64,000 nt of DNA, taken from assembly GCF_016808335.1 (NCBI RefSeq), contig NC_053136.1, positions 3,888,531-3,952,530 of the forward strand. Reading direction: 5' to 3'. The translations under genes were made by a program, and so were the position numbers. This DNA comes from Panicum virgatum (Eukaryota; Streptophyta; Magnoliopsida; Poales; Poaceae). Each line of letters starts with the position of its first letter. Position 1 is the first letter of the stretch. Under the pieces are notes generated by a model. That model was not told the DNA's origin and ran no database searches. It saw only the letters and a list, made by a program, of their open reading frames with translations. Shown piece after piece: positions 22,298 to 36,696 of this stretch.

Positions 22298-22622
22298 GGC
22301 CGTGTTTAGATATTTCGAAAAAAAAAATTGCGATTGAATCTTGCGAATTTGAAATATTAAATGAAGTCTATTTACAAATTTTTTTGCACAGATGGGTTGT
22401 AAATCTCTTGACGAATCTAATGATGCTAATTAATTCATAATTAATTAATAATTAGTTGATGATTACTGTAGCATCACTGTTGCAAATCATGGATTAAGTA
22501 GGCTCATTAGATTCGTCTCGCGATTTACAGCTCATCTATGCAAAAAAATTTATAAATAGACTTCATTTAGTACTCTATGTATGTGTCGAAATATTCGATG
22601 TGATGTTTTTTTTGCGTTTATG
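22298..22622. mobile_element. MITE-like element (GGCCGTGTTTAGA type)
   Basis: Begins GGCCGTGTTTAGATATTTCG, with shared core TGATGATTACTGTAGCATCA and TTCATTTAGTACTCTATGTA. It is closely related to 22924-23276 and sits directly upstream of the CLE promoter. Confidence 0.65.
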
Positions 22623-22923
22623 GGGTGGGAAGCCTTGGCTCGCTGGTTCTCTCTCTGAATTTTCAGTTTTCTCCCTCTGAATTTCCCTGGTGAAGTCCAT
22701 TTCTGTTTCAGAGTGTGATGACCGATGGTGTGATGGCAATCAAAACACATCAATATACACATTTGACACGACCACTCATACTATAAATCTGTCAGAAATC
22801 CTGCAAAACTCTTTATGCCACAGTGCATATACATTTCCTAGTACTGAACGAGTTCATCACTTGTTTTTCCTGAACAAAGACGATCTTTACGCGTGTCAGA
22901 GGCAGTGAGTGATACCTGATAAA
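22623..22923. other. Unassigned spacer between two related MITEs
   Basis: AT-rich, with no open frame or repeat that I can support. Confidence 0.4.
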
Positions 22924-23276
22924 GGGTGTGTTTAGTTCATTTTGCAAAAATGTGTAAAGATGTAAACAGGACATTTGAAGTACTAAATGAAGTCTATTTG
23001 CAAAACTTTTTGCATAGATGGGTTGTAAATCGCGAGATGAATCTAATGATGCTAATTAATTCATGTTTAATCAATAATTAGCGGATGGTTACTGTAGTAT
23101 CACTGTTGCAAATCATGGATTAAGTCGGCCCATTAGATTCGTCTCGCGATTTACAGCCCAACCATGCAAAAAGTTTTGTAAATAGACTTTATTTAGTACT
23201 TCAAATTAGCAAGATTCTTTTTCACTTTAATGCGTTTACAATTTTTTTGCGTTTACATGTAAAAACTAAACAGGAC
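22924..23276. mobile_element. MITE-like element (GGGTGTGTTTAGTTC type)
   Basis: Starts GGGTGTGTTTAGTTC and ends AAAAACTAAACAGGAC, so the ends are inverted relatives. The core shares long blocks with 22298-22622. Confidence 0.7.
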
Positions 23277-23881
23277 AAAAGGAAAAAAAAAGAGGTCAAA
23301 GAGGGCATAGTACTCCGTACCACCCAAGTCCGCTAGGACATACCTACTACACCGATGAAAAAAGCTGCAGCAGAGCCCCATTCCTCTGGCAACAAACCGC
23401 ATTGATGAGCCATCAATCCTCCTGTTGCAGCAGAGAACATTGAGAGGACTAGGAAGGAGCAGAGAGCGGCCAGAGAGACCGGCCGAGCGTGGTAGCTTGC
23501 CATGGCAAGGGCATTTCAGTTTCAGTTCACTTGTTTTGTTTCTCTGCATGGCATTGTTGCCCATCAGTGGAACTGGTATTCTAAGCATGTTTGCAACCCT
23601 AACCCTAAGGGTCTATCTGATAAGAACTCGGAACACATGGATTCTAGATCGATGAACTACAGACTTGTCGGTAGGCGGTAGCAACTGAATCCTTCTTCCT
23701 TGTTCTTGTTCCTTGTAACCGTAAGAGAATAGATGGTGCTCTCTACACTAGCAGTAGCAGCTGTTCCTCAAAAGGCTTCTACAGAGCTAGGGCTCCCGGT
23801 TCCGTCACGTTGCCACCACTGTTGCTGCCATCAGCTGCTTGAAAACGTACATGGCTCAGTTATATGCTTCCTCTCCATTCC
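23277..23881. other. Intergenic DNA, no supported gene
   Basis: Short open frames on both strands are not convincing. A short telomere-like ACCCTAACCCTAA occurs at about 23597. TCTCTACACTAG at 23736 resembles a Helitron 5' end only weakly. Confidence 0.4.
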
Positions 23882-24214
23882 GGCCCTGCTTGGTTGGCTT
23901 AGCACAAGTAGCATAAAAATTTTGATCAATAATTAGAGGTACTAAATAATGACAATTTGCAAAACTAATTCCACAACGCTGCACTACTTCGCGAGACGAA
24001 TCTAATGAGGCCTTTGACCGCACGATTAGAGGATGGTACTGTAGCATCACTGTAGCCAATCATCGATTAATTGCTGTCATTAGATTCGTCGTGAAAAGTT
24101 ACACCCATCCGTGAAAATGTTTTACAAATAAACTTCGTTTAGTACTCCATACATATAAGATTCTTTTCTCGAAAATTGCGCGCGCTACTCATGCTACCAG
24201 AACCAAACAGGGCC
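23882..24214. mobile_element. MITE-like element with visible terminal inverted repeats
   Basis: The left end GGCCCTGCTTGGTT is matched by the right end AACCAAACAGGGCC. The interior has TACTGTAGCATCACTGTAG and TTCGTTTAGTACTCCATACAT. Confidence 0.75.
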
Positions 24215-24230
24215 TCAATGTACTCCTAGT

Positions 24231-24300
24231 CCATCCTATAAGAGACAGATTGAATTAGGCTAGGACCACCCTATAAGGGACGGATTGAATTAGGCTAGGA
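24231..24300 (+). repeat. 35-bp tandem repeat, two copies
   Basis: The unit ends ATTGAATTAGGCTAGGA and starts CCA(T/C)CCTATAAG. The copies are 24231-24265 and 24266-24300, with three differences. Confidence 0.85.
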
Positions 24301-24733
24301 CCACCCCGCATTCTGCCCCTGCTGAGGAGCTACAACCTTGTGAACCCGGATATTTGTACCCAGAAAATGCTACCATATTAAAATCGATGGCTCATATCAG
24401 CCGCTAGGAGCCTGCAACTCAATCCGACGGCTACGGACGACAGGCTTCAACGCGTTGAAGCCTCGCCTTCCGCCGTGCATGCCCGCTACGGCAACCGCCA
24501 AGCCGCCGGGGTTCGAATCCAGAAGCGGGCGAACAAAAAAAAACCACCCCACTCGACGCCTCCTCTCCCAACCTCTCCTGCTGCCTCCTCTCCCCGCCTC
24601 CGCGCACACATCCACCGTCGCCGCCTCCCCTCAGCAGCGGCGGAGCGGGCCGACTGCCAGATGGGTGCAGGCAGAGTCGGAGGGGCTGCTGTTGGGCGTC
24701 GCGAGGCCGCGGCGAGGCGAGCCGGAGGCAGCG

Positions 24734-24848
24734 GCGCGGGGTGCCGCTGTCGCCGCCGACGCGGGGCCGCGGCGCGGGGTGCCGCTGTCGCCGCCGACGC
24801 GGGGCCGCGGCGCGGGGTGCCGCTGTCGCCGCCGACGCGGGGCCGCGG
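24734..24848 (+). repeat. 38-bp GC-rich tandem repeat, three copies
   Basis: The phrase GTGCCGCTGTCGCCGCCGAC starts at 24741, 24779 and 24817, a strict period of 38. Because 38 is not a multiple of three, the array shifts frame from copy to copy, which argues against a conserved protein-coding role. Confidence 0.85.
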
Positions 24849-25742
24849 TGGGGGTGCCGGAGGTCGCACATCCGTGCTGCCGTCCGCAGAATAGCGCCAC
24901 GGTTTCCTCGAGTAAAAAAAACCACCGCAGTCTCCTCTCCCTGCGGCTGCCGCCTCCTCTCCCCACCTCCCCCTCGCGCTCTCCACATCCCTCTCTCGCT
25001 GCCGCCGCCGCAGGCGCCTCTGCCGCCACCTGCTACTCCGCGGCATGGCCGACGAGGTCCGTCGGGACCGGCCGGACTCGCGACGCCGGGCAGGCGACAA
25101 GGGGGCCTGGTTGAGGCGATGCCAGATCTGGCGGGGGACGACCAGGTGCCACCCATCCCCCAGCAGGTAGAGAAGGGGCCGGGTCCTCGGCGACTAGCGT
25201 GGCCACCACCGGAGGGGAGGCTGCCGCAGATCCGTTGCCGGCCGGAGACCGCGTCGCGGAAGAAGGTCGCCGACGCCACGAGTGCCGAGGAGCCACGAAG
25301 GAGGGGCTGAACGAGGCGCCGGCGAGGGAGGGGCACGGCCGCGAGCCGCCCGGCAGGGTGGACGCGGTGGAACTGGAGGAGGGTGGACGCGACCTCACGC
25401 GGACAGCGGCGGCCCGACCACACGCGGAGGAGCGGCGCCTTGCTTGGGCAGAGATGCAGGTGGCAGAGGCCGGCGGAGCACGGTGGAGAACGCCGAAGGC
25501 GGTGCCGGCGCCAACACCTCTCCTGGCGCGGCGGCGTGGCTTGGCTTGGAGGTGCCCGACACCTCGGGTGGCGCGACTCTGCAGATCCCTGGTGGAGGAG
25601 GCTGAGGCTGGCAGCCGCGGCGACAGCTGATGGGTAGTACAGCCCTGGGCTGCTCGACTTCCACTCCCTCGACACCGAGCTCCTCACCAATGTGAGCGCG
25701 ATTTCCTTGTCTTCTCCGTCGTATGAATTCGCGATTGGTTAA

Positions 25743-25759
25743 CCCCCCCCCCCCCCCCC
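25743..25759. repeat. Poly-C run, 17 bases
   Basis: An uninterrupted C homopolymer just after the putative exon end at 25692. Its length is likely uncertain in assembly. Confidence 0.8.
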
Positions 25760-27382
25760 AAGCTATCCTGATTGCTTAGGAGCTTGCCTAATCTTCCGTC
25801 CATTCTCTAAACCTCTTAATACTTTGACAATTTTAAACAAATTAAAATGGAAGAAAATATCAGCTGGCCTCAGCTCAAGCTCCTTTGCAAGAATCAATGG
25901 CTCCAGATTCCACAACTTTACCCTATTTATTCAACTAAAACATAACTACTTATTAAGTTTGCCTTTCAATTTTGCATGTTGAAGACTTGCAGTGAGATCA
26001 GTAGCTCAACACCTTTCCAGCGTTTGGTATTTTAGTCATAGGCAAAGCACCAAGTCAGTAGAAACTTGGGATAAGAAAGGTGGGAAGGAGATGGCCAGAT
26101 GGGTGTAGTTAGGAACATGTAGAAATGCAGATGCAATATATCACTATAACATTTTTGAATTATTAGACTAAACTTTTCTTACTATGACATTTTCTAATTA
26201 ACAGACTTTAAACTTTTCTTACAAAAAATTATAGAAACTTTACCGTGTTTGCAAATAATGGGAATGAACTTTGTTTTAGGAATTTATGTCTATAAGACTT
26301 TTAAGTTCTTCATGATAAGGGTCTTCATGGTGTAAATATATTTACTTTACCTTATTATTTATATGCATGTATGAGCCAACAAGTGCTCAGATTTGATCCA
26401 ACTGTAGACCGAGTTATGCATCTAGTTCTCTCATTTTGGAAGTATTTTAGATTCAACTAAATCCAGTGTGAAATAAGGAAAGTACTGGTTTAAAACTTTA
26501 AACTGAGTCCTAAATACAATGTCATTGGATAGGTTAATTGAAATGGCTCATTATTCTCTGCCTTAATTCTTCTTACTTCCTACGAAAAGGACACTTGCTC
26601 AGCGCATCTTGGAATAGTAGTCACAAATTCAGTTTACATCTTTATTTTTAAGTTCTTAATTAGGACTCATGGTCTGTTTGGTCCTGTCTTGCTTCATGTT
26701 TGTTCTTATTGTTGTGAGGTAGACCCACTCTTACCCATCCCTAACATTTAGTGATGCATTCATATTGATTTCTCCTCTGCATGATCAGTGTGAGAACCAA
26801 TATATTTTGAGTCAAATATTGAAGTTTTGGATATATCAGAAATTATGTTGTAGCTAAACATATTGAAACTGGTTAGCTGATTTGTTTGTTTGGGTGGCCT
26901 AAAAATGGATGATTTTGAGACAGTAGCAATGTTTTGGATTTGAAAGGAAAAACATTATGACCTTGAATAATTTAGTACCTCAAGAACATTTTGTGTACTT
27001 TAGTTTAGTTTGGAAACATTATGTCTTGGAGGAGTGGGGTCACCTGATGGAATGCTTGGACTTGCCGAGCTAATTGGGGGTCACATGTTTCGAATTGTTT
27101 GTTGCTAACCTAGAATACCCAAAGAACAAGTCATAGAGTTTTGCTTCATAATTTTCTTGGTTCTTTTTTGGGAACCATATTAACTGATGATGTTTTGCTT
27201 CTTTCAATTTCCCCATCAAAGGTTATTAGTTGATTTACTTACAGCATGTTATGCACCACCATCGCAATTTACTTACTGCATGTTATGCACCACTACCGGT
27301 AGCATTGATGTAAAACGTGTTGAACAGTGTATCTTTTCATGAAGAGAGGTACATGTTTTTAACGAAGTTTGTTCCTTTTCAG
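25760..27382. other. AT-rich stretch, putative intron of the gene fragment
   Basis: No open frame, repeat or RNA gene that I can support. It lies between two exon-like stretches on the plus strand. Confidence 0.4.
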
Positions 27383-28728
27383 TGTATCTGAAGCTAAGCT
27401 TCCAGAGTATCCACAGAAGACTGAAGCATTGCATGTACATTTGCAGGTAACATGTAGATATCATGCAAAGTTTTATCTATAGCTGATTTCCTTGCATCAG
27501 TGGGGTTTTATATTTGACGAAAAGGAGTTCTATTGGAATCAAAATGAATCACTGTTGACCAGGTTGGAATCTGAGAGGTCCCCATCCCAGATGGTGAGCA
27601 AATCGCTTCCTTCTCCTCTGATTTCTGTGATGCTCAGTCTGATCCTGTTCTCACTCTTGCTTTGTTCGTGCTCCAATTTGTAGAGGAAAGAGGATTTCCT
27701 GCCCATTGGGGGAGAAGATCTCAGTGAGGATCCATCATTTATTTGGAATAATCTTTCTTTGCTGATTGATTGTTTTTTTAAGCTTTACATTTTAATTTTG
27801 GATGACTCATGTTCTTTTCTTTGCACACATTTGAGCAGAAGGCCGGAAAAAGTATCCAGGATTTCAATGGACAATGGGGTTGGATCAGATGTTTTTTTCT
27901 TGATGCCACCTATTTAAATATATGTCTATGATATGATTTAATAACTCGGACATGTCCTAATCATTGATGCTCATGTAACTCCAACGCTCTTTTGTAGGAC
28001 ATGAGTTTGCTTGCAACAGCTGAACATGACTGATAGATTCCATTTTGCAAACAGTGACAGCCCTCCCATTTAGTATTGGTCATCCATCTGCTTTCGATGC
28101 AATTTTCGGACAATATTTTCCACTTCAAAGGTCTTTGGTTTGCAGTGCAATAATGCTTAATTCAAGTTTATAGGTTGAGTTGAAAATAGTATGGAAACTC
28201 ACATAAATAACACTTGATTCACCTATCTCTTCTATCATGATTTTGTACCTTTTCCCATCAGTATGCAGTATTTATTTGCTGAATGATTGAATATAAATAT
28301 GTTCCTTCGTCACTTTTATTGTACCTTTTATTGTCTCTTCTATCATGATGTTTGTACCTTTTATTGTCTATCTTGCTGAGTTATTTTCACAATTCATTCT
28401 AAAGCCAGTAATCTATTTGCACATGCATGTGCTACACAAAAATGACTATGAAATTAAAAAAAGTTTAGAATTTGCTTCTTATCCTTCGGAACTGATCTAT
28501 AAGCGTATCAAAAGAAATACAATAAGAAAGTTTAGAGAATTGTTTAGCTGCTGTGGCATATAATTGACTGCTAAATTTTACCCGTTAAGCTTCCAGAACT
28601 CTATATCTGTATATTTGCAGACTATTCTGTACTGATCTATCCACTGCTTTAGCTAACTTTGGTTGTTTTCGATTCTTACTGCATCTTAAACATGTGATGC
28701 TGCACTTAAATATGTTTGTTTTTTTTTT

Positions 28729-28760
28729 ACCCGTAGCGTTAGCACGGGCCAAGTTACTAG
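28729..28760 (+). mobile_element. Helitron 3' terminus (hairpin plus CTAG)
   Basis: The sequence reads ACCCGTAGCGTTAGCACGGGC, whose two ends pair as a short GC-rich hairpin, followed after a few bases by TTACTAG and then T. This is the classic plant Helitron end (hairpin, about 10 bases, CTRR, insertion before T). The 5' end (usually TC, often TCTCTACTA) was not found with confidence, so the element's length is unknown. Confidence 0.75.
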
Positions 28761-28761
28761 T

Positions 28762-30300
28762 AGTCAGCTTAGGGCGGCTGTCCTGCATGTCCGCGCCGTA
28801 AGCTAGTCGCTAGAGGGCAGCCATGGCGTCCATTCCACTGGACAAAGATTTGCTGCCAAGCTCAAAGAGCTGTTTCAGATTTCCATGGGATTCCTGAAAA
28901 AATCAGTAGATTCAGACTATTGTTTGGTTTTTATTAGGCTGCTTGGCTTGCGAGAAACTGGAGGACGTGCCAAATTGCCAATGCCTTGTTTGGTTATCAG
29001 ACCAATGCCAATGCCCAATGGCAAGCACGCTGTCGTTCTGAATTCATCTCTTTTACCTTTCGCATCTTGTGTCATCATGCATCAGTTCCGTTGCGTAGCC
29101 CTTGTCTGGTTGCGATGAACTCCGGAGGTTGACGGGTCGGCCAGTGTGCCCGAGACGCAAAGCCTGGGACATCACTGCTGCTGCTTGAGACATGAGAGAG
29201 GTGACATGTAGATGTAGCCGCAGGAGCAGGACAGGAGCACTACTCCTCCTCCCTCAACACATGTTTCTGAACCCTTTGATTGAACGTTTCCCCCAGCATT
29301 CCATGGCCGGATGGCCCAATGTGCAAACCTAAAACCTAGCATTGTAGCCTACAAGCAGGCACCTCCAGGCTGCTGCAATCTCTAATACCGAATCGACCTG
29401 GATTAGTGAGCATCTAACGGAGCATGTAATCCGCTTGTAGAGTCTCCAAGACAATTCCTTGAAACATACATGTTTCTGTACGAGGAAGCAGCTGATCTAC
29501 TCCAGCAACAACTGAAGCTTCAGAAGATGCATAGGCATTAGCTCAGACAAGAAAACGCAGTCAGGACAGAATTCAGAGGCGAATTATTGGATGCCATTAG
29601 GAACTCTAATTTCCATGAGCCATACAGTGCTTGCTTTAATTTAACACCGCAGGGATTACACAAATGAACCCTGCCGACTCCAAGGGCCTGTACATCACTG
29701 TAGGAAAATGAGTACTATGGCACAGTGCCTGGCACCAGCATCATTGCGTCAGCACGGCTGCACAGTACCCATCAAGCACGAAGAAGCACATCAGCTCATG
29801 CAGTACGGTGTGATTGTACGGTAAACGCCCAGTGTACCGTTCCACGATGGATGGCAGCACTGAAAATTCGCTCGTTAAAAAGTTATAAAGTTCGAAAAGA
29901 AAGGGAGCATTGAACACAATCTGTACTAACACTGGCTTCACAGTGTAAACACCAAAGCCAGTTTTGGAAAGAAATACCAGTAAAAGCTCAGCTTACATCA
30001 ACCAGGGCCTCCCAGTTCATGCGCCCAAGCGACACACAGTGGTGATCAGAACAACGTATATCAAAAAAAGGCCCACTACCAGCACGATTTTTTTTTTCAT
30101 AGGTAAAAGAAAAGGAGAGAATCCATCGCATGGACAAAGATTAATTAACAGATCACGCACATTAGACATGGTATCACCTACCAGAAATGTATTCGCTCGC
30201 GGAAAGAGATCAAAACAGGTGCTTAAAGAAATTACTTTAAGGAACATATGCTACCAACCAAACAATTCTCTTTCGGTTACATTTTACAACAGGGTAAAAT
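28762..30300. other. Intergenic DNA, no supported gene
   Basis: Short open frames only. The last bases, towards 30495, are the 3' flank of the helicase gene on the minus strand. Confidence 0.45.
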
Positions 30301-30495
30301 AATCTAGTCTTCTTCCACATATCCCGTCTAGCAAGCAGCATGATACCAAGCATATCGAAGTTTGGTCGTGCAAACTGTCTTCCATCAATGAGGGGGCAAG
30401 GTGCTTCGGCTAGCTGATACAGATAACATGATGGAGCACAAGTTGCCGCATCTTATAGCTTCTAATAACCATACACAAGCACCATCCTAGAGCAA

Positions 30496-33264
<2,769 letters not shown>

Positions 33265-33510
33265 CGGCGGGCGTGGTTGGGGTTAGGGCTTGGAGGGGGG
33301 CTGCGGTGGATTTGGGGAATGGAGGAATTGAGCAGATCGGGTCGGGGTGGATCGGTCTCGCGTGCGGGGAGGAGGAGGAGATTTTTTTTCTTTTTTGAGT
33401 GGAAGAAGAGAGTTACCGACGTGAAAGTTGAGTCGGTGGAGGCCCACGAGGGATTAGGCCCAGCCCGTAAACAGTAAGGCACGGCCCGTCCAACTAAGGG
33501 CCCAGATTGG

Positions 33511-33534
33511 CGGCTCAGAGAGAGAGAGAGAGAA
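33511..33534. repeat. GA microsatellite upstream of the helicase gene
   Basis: An AG dinucleotide run lies about 250 bases upstream of the helicase start codon, in the likely promoter or 5' UTR. GA/CT runs are common there in plants. Confidence 0.7.
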
Positions 33535-33539
33535 GGTAA

Positions 33540-34330
33540 GCACCATGACGAATCTAGCAAAAGAATATTTTACATTATCAATCTATACATAATACCTTAA
33601 TGTTGCCATGGTCACACATAAAAAAAATTGACATGTAAAAATCCTAAGCGTCATTTATAATTGGGGAGAGTACTCAATTTCTATAAGCCACGACCATATG
33701 AGTGAGGATATAGGCGTTGTACCCGTCATATTGAATCTTTGGACGTATGCATGGAGCATTAAATACAGTTAAAAGAAATAACGCATTATATAGTTTATCT
33801 ATAAACGACAAGATGAATTTTTTAAGTCTAACTAGTTTATAATTGAACACTAATTATCAAATAACAACGAAAGTGCTACGGTACGAAAATCCAAAAAATT
33901 TCGAGAACTAACAAGGCCTAAAGGGAAAAAGAAAAGGTGGGGGAGGAAGAAAAATGCTTGGTGCATCTAGTTCTCTTGAAGATAAAAGGCGTTGGAGCTT
34001 TGGTGACCTGTAACGAGAGGTAGGAGGGTAAAGTGTTTTTTTATTCCATGATGATGATCATTGCCAATGGGAGTTAGCAACTGATGTTGCACCACAACAT
34101 CTGCAATCCTATGTTCACGTAGGTTTTGGAATTCAATCGTAATGGACAATTTTCAACAAACACACACATGCTTTAATTTCAGGGAAGACTAAACCGATGA
34201 AATTATAATTATACGAAGAATGTTGGCAAAAATGTAACACCGGTCTTCTTCCTCCTTACAAAATACTCCTCCGTAACACGACGAGCTCCATGACGTGACA
34301 CACTATACGCAGGGGCGACCACAAATTAAC
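33540..34330. other. Intergenic DNA between two minus-strand genes
   Basis: Contains a truncated MITE at 33715-33919. The rest shows no gene. Confidence 0.5.
33715..33919. mobile_element. MITE-like element, left end truncated
   Basis: Core GCATGGAGCATTAAATACAG and AACGAAAGTGCTACGGTACG; the right end GAGAACTAACAAGGCC matches the GGCCTTGTTTAGTTC family terminus. Confidence 0.65.
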
Positions 34331-34488
34331 CGGGGGTTAATTAGTAGTAACAGAGATTAACGAGCGCCGTGCACGACGGCGGCCGGCGGCTGGCCGGGGG
34401 AGGTAATAATTAATCAAGGCAAAAGACACGAGCGTGGAGGGGCGATGCGTCGCCGCCGCCGCCGCGGGCCGTCCGGGGTTGGCCGGCC

Positions 34489-35562
34489 TCAGGCCGACCG
34501 GCGGCAGCGCTGCCGCGGCGTGGCGGCGGCGTCCTGCTTGTTGCTGTCCATGACGGTCTCGAAGGCGCCGACGAGCGCCCGGACCCTGCTGCACTGGCGC
34601 ATCTCCAGCAGCTTGCTGCGGGCCTCCTCGATCACGTCGTTGCTGCGCGGCGTCGCCTCCCACCGCCGCGGCTGCTCCGACTCCGCCCGCGCCTCCATCG
34701 CCGTCCTCACCCGGCTGCCCTGGAACTTCCTCGCCGCCCCCTTCTTGTCGCCCTGCTCCTCCTCGTGCTTCCTGATCGCCTCCTTCACCACCGCCACGAA
34801 CTTGTCCGCCACCTCCTCGGCCGCGGCGGCGACGGGCTCCGCCGCCGGTGCGGGTGCCGCTCCTTTCTTGGGGGACTCCACCTCCACCTCCTCCGTGGCG
34901 GCGGCGGCGGCAGTCTCCTTCTCATTCTCCTTCCCCTCCTCCGCCGGTGCCGTCTTCGCGTCGCACTCATCCTCCGCCGGCGCCGCTGTCATCGCCCCGC
35001 AGTCATCCTCCGCCACGACCGGCGCCGCGTGATGGTTCATTTCGTGTATGATCTTCTCGGGGACGACGTCGGGGTGGTCGTGGCGCTCCTCCTCCTCCTG
35101 CTGCTGCTGCTCCACACCGGCCGCGGTGTCGCCGTTGCCCTCGTTGCGGGCGAGCTCGGCAGCAGCAGCACCACCACCACCTAGGCTCACGGCGCAGGCC
35201 GTGTCGGAGACCTTGCTGGTGGGCGACGAACCGCGCTCCTCGCCGGCGGCGAGGTCCTTGCTCCTCACGCGGCGCGACCTGCTGGAGCGGAACGCGCGGG
35301 CGGCGCGCTGCATGAGCCTCCTGGGCGACCACTGCGACGCGTAGTACGCCGCCATGGCCGCCGCCGGCGTGGTCGGCTTGGACTTGGCCTTGCCGGGCGT
35401 GGACGGCGGCGAGCCGGCGCCGGGCTTGGCCGCGTAGGACGCCGACAGCCCGGAGGGCGTGGTGGGCTGGGAGGCGGGGTGGTGCGCCGGGTTGGAGCTG
35501 AACGGCGACGGCGGGTCGCCGAGCTCGCTCGCGCACCGCGGCAGGGACCGCGACGGCGCCAT
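34489..35562 (-). CDS. Putative calmodulin-binding protein (C-terminal CaM-binding-like segment)
   Basis: The frame gives 357 residues from the ATG at 35562 (MAPSRSLPRCASEL). The N-terminus is Ser/Pro-rich with SQWSPRRLMQRAARAFR, a basic amphipathic stretch. The middle is low-complexity acidic and Ala-rich (EEEERHDHPD and AEEGKENEKE). The C-terminus has KFVAVVKEAIRKHEEE and ends with SRVRALVGAFETVMD (about 325-339), which resembles the RVxxLVGAFET core of the plant calmodulin-binding domain as I recall it (PF07839). Just upstream, the minus strand has a 3' splice site (TGTGTGCAG) and an in-frame lead VPAGKQAG, so a 5' exon is likely; 36268-36326 (MQSQSCDPQL to MKVKLE, then GTGATT) would join in phase. 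The intron would hold the MITE at 36018-36249. Function is inferred from the C-terminus only. Confidence 0.6.
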   Translation of the reverse strand: MAPSRSLPRCASELGDPPSPFSSNPAHHPASQPTTPSGLSASYAAKPGAGSPPSTPGKAKSKPTTPAAAMAAYYASQWSPRRLMQRAARAFRSSRSRRVRSKDLAAGEERGSSPTSKVSDTACAVSLGGGGAAAAELARNEGNGDTAAGVEQQQQEEEERHDHPDVVPEKIIHEMNHHAAPVVAEDDCGAMTAAPAEDECDAKTAPAEEGKENEKETAAAAATEEVEVESPKKGAAPAPAAEPVAAAAEEVADKFVAVVKEAIRKHEEEQGDKKGAARKFQGSRVRTAMEARAESEQPRRWEATPRSNDVIEEARSKLLEMRQCSRVRALVGAFETVMDSNKQDAAATPRQRCRRSA

Positions 35563-36267
35563 GCCCGCCTGCTTACCAGCAGGGACCTGCACACAATGCC
35601 AGGAGATCCGTATCGTGAACTCGTGATGGAGATCAACCACACCAACAAAAAAAAATCCCCAAAATCCAAATATATATAGATATGGTTGCAACCAGGAGAG
35701 GGGATATTTCGTGCATGATCAAAGGAGTCCAGCACTCCAACGAGATCAAGAATTCGCCATCCCCCTGTCCCAAGGACGCGTAAATCTTTTGACTTGATCT
35801 TCAAGGTATCAATCATACTTAACATAAACACGACGCATGTACATCCACAGCACATTCAGATGGAATAAAAAAGTTTTTCTTTTTCACACATTGCAAAAAT
35901 AATATTACAAAAATGTTACTACTAATAAACTCCACATGAAAAATAGAAACCGAGTCCTAAAGGCAGCAATGTAGTAGAGTGATCATGAGGAGATGCATGC
36001 ATGTATGCATGAGACTTGGGTCATGTTTAGTTCCAAAAAAATTCTACAGTGTCCGTCACATCGAATCTTTACACACATGCTTGGAGCATTAAATGTAGTT
36101 GAAAAAATAACTAATTACACAGTATAACTATTTCATACGAAATGAATCTTTTAAACCTAATTAGTTCATGATTAAACACTAATTGCCGAATAACAACAAA
36201 ATGTGCTACAGTACCAAAACTTAAATTTTTTTGCGAACTAAACACAGTCTTGGGAGATGAAATCACC
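35563..36267 (-). other. Probable intron of the calmodulin-binding-like gene
   Basis: Bounded on the minus strand by GAG|GTGATT and TGTGTGCAG|GTCCC, with the reading frame kept across the join. Includes a MITE. Confidence 0.45.
36018..36249. mobile_element. MITE-like element (CATGTTTAGTTCC type)
   Basis: Starts near GTCATGTTTAGTTCC and ends GCGAACTAAACACAGTC. Core GCTTGGAGCATTAAATGTAG and GTGCTACAGTACCAAAACTT. Confidence 0.7.
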
Positions 36268-36696
36268 TCGAGCTTGACCTTCATGCTGCAGGCGCGAAGT
36301 TGAGGATCACAGGATTGGCTCTGCATGACGGGGCGGCGCTAGGCTGAAGAAGGACGGGGCAGAGGGCCATTTGAAAGCCCTCGCAGAATGGCCGAGGCCT
36401 CGGGAGGCGACGGTGGTGGCAGGGGTGGCCAGCCCAGGCCAGGCAAGCGGGGGAGGGAGAAGTCGCCGAGGAGATCGTAACGGCCGGGATTAAGACGAGA
36501 CCGCGGCCGCGCACGTGGCGGCGTCGCCGGCCGCTCTCGAGCCCCGCCGAGACTTGCACGGCCCGGAGGGTAATTCGGTTGCTCACCGGCTATCTTTGAC
36601 CTCCAAACACACGGCAGGGCACGCTCGGCCACAACCCGATTCCATGCGTGATCCTGAAGAAAAAAATCACGCAAAAAAGGTTTTTTTTTTTTGCTA

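Larger units (their letters stand above)
25030..27890 (+). pseudogene. Multi-exon gene fragment of unknown family, possibly Helitron-captured
   Basis: Several stretches look like exons with consistent phase and GT/AG borders. One ends at about 25692 (LLDFHSLDTELLTN, then GTGAGC). Others are 27383-27446 (EAKLPEYPQKTEALHVHLQ), 27501-27593 (starting WGFIFDEKEFYWNQNESLL), 27684-27723 (RKEDFLPIGGEDL) and 27839-27890 (GRKKYPGFQWTMGLDQ). I do not recognise the protein. The first GC-rich part (25040-25690) has no long clean frame on the plus strand, and no stop or 3' end is visible, so this is probably a fragment. A Helitron 3' end lies downstream at 28760. A real low-expression gene cannot be excluded. 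Confidence 0.45.

Noticed and set aside
23597..23609. Telomere-like ACCCTAACCCTAA
   Set aside because: Fewer than two full units. Such telo-box motifs are common in plant DNA.
23736..23747. TCTCTACACTAG as a Helitron 5' end
   Set aside because: Not preceded by A and only partly matches the usual start. Too weak to define the element.
24478..24532. tRNA-like stretch with GGTTCGAATCC and GCCCGCT/AGCGGGC ends
   Set aside because: Too short for a tRNA, with no D or anticodon arm and only two or three T-stem pairs. Possibly a decayed tRNA or SINE piece, but not supportable.
24431..25690. Minus-strand open frame of 419 residues
   Set aside because: It crosses a 38-bp tandem array and low-complexity Arg/Pro/Ala-rich sequence. 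GC-rich DNA lacks stops by composition, and no domain is seen.
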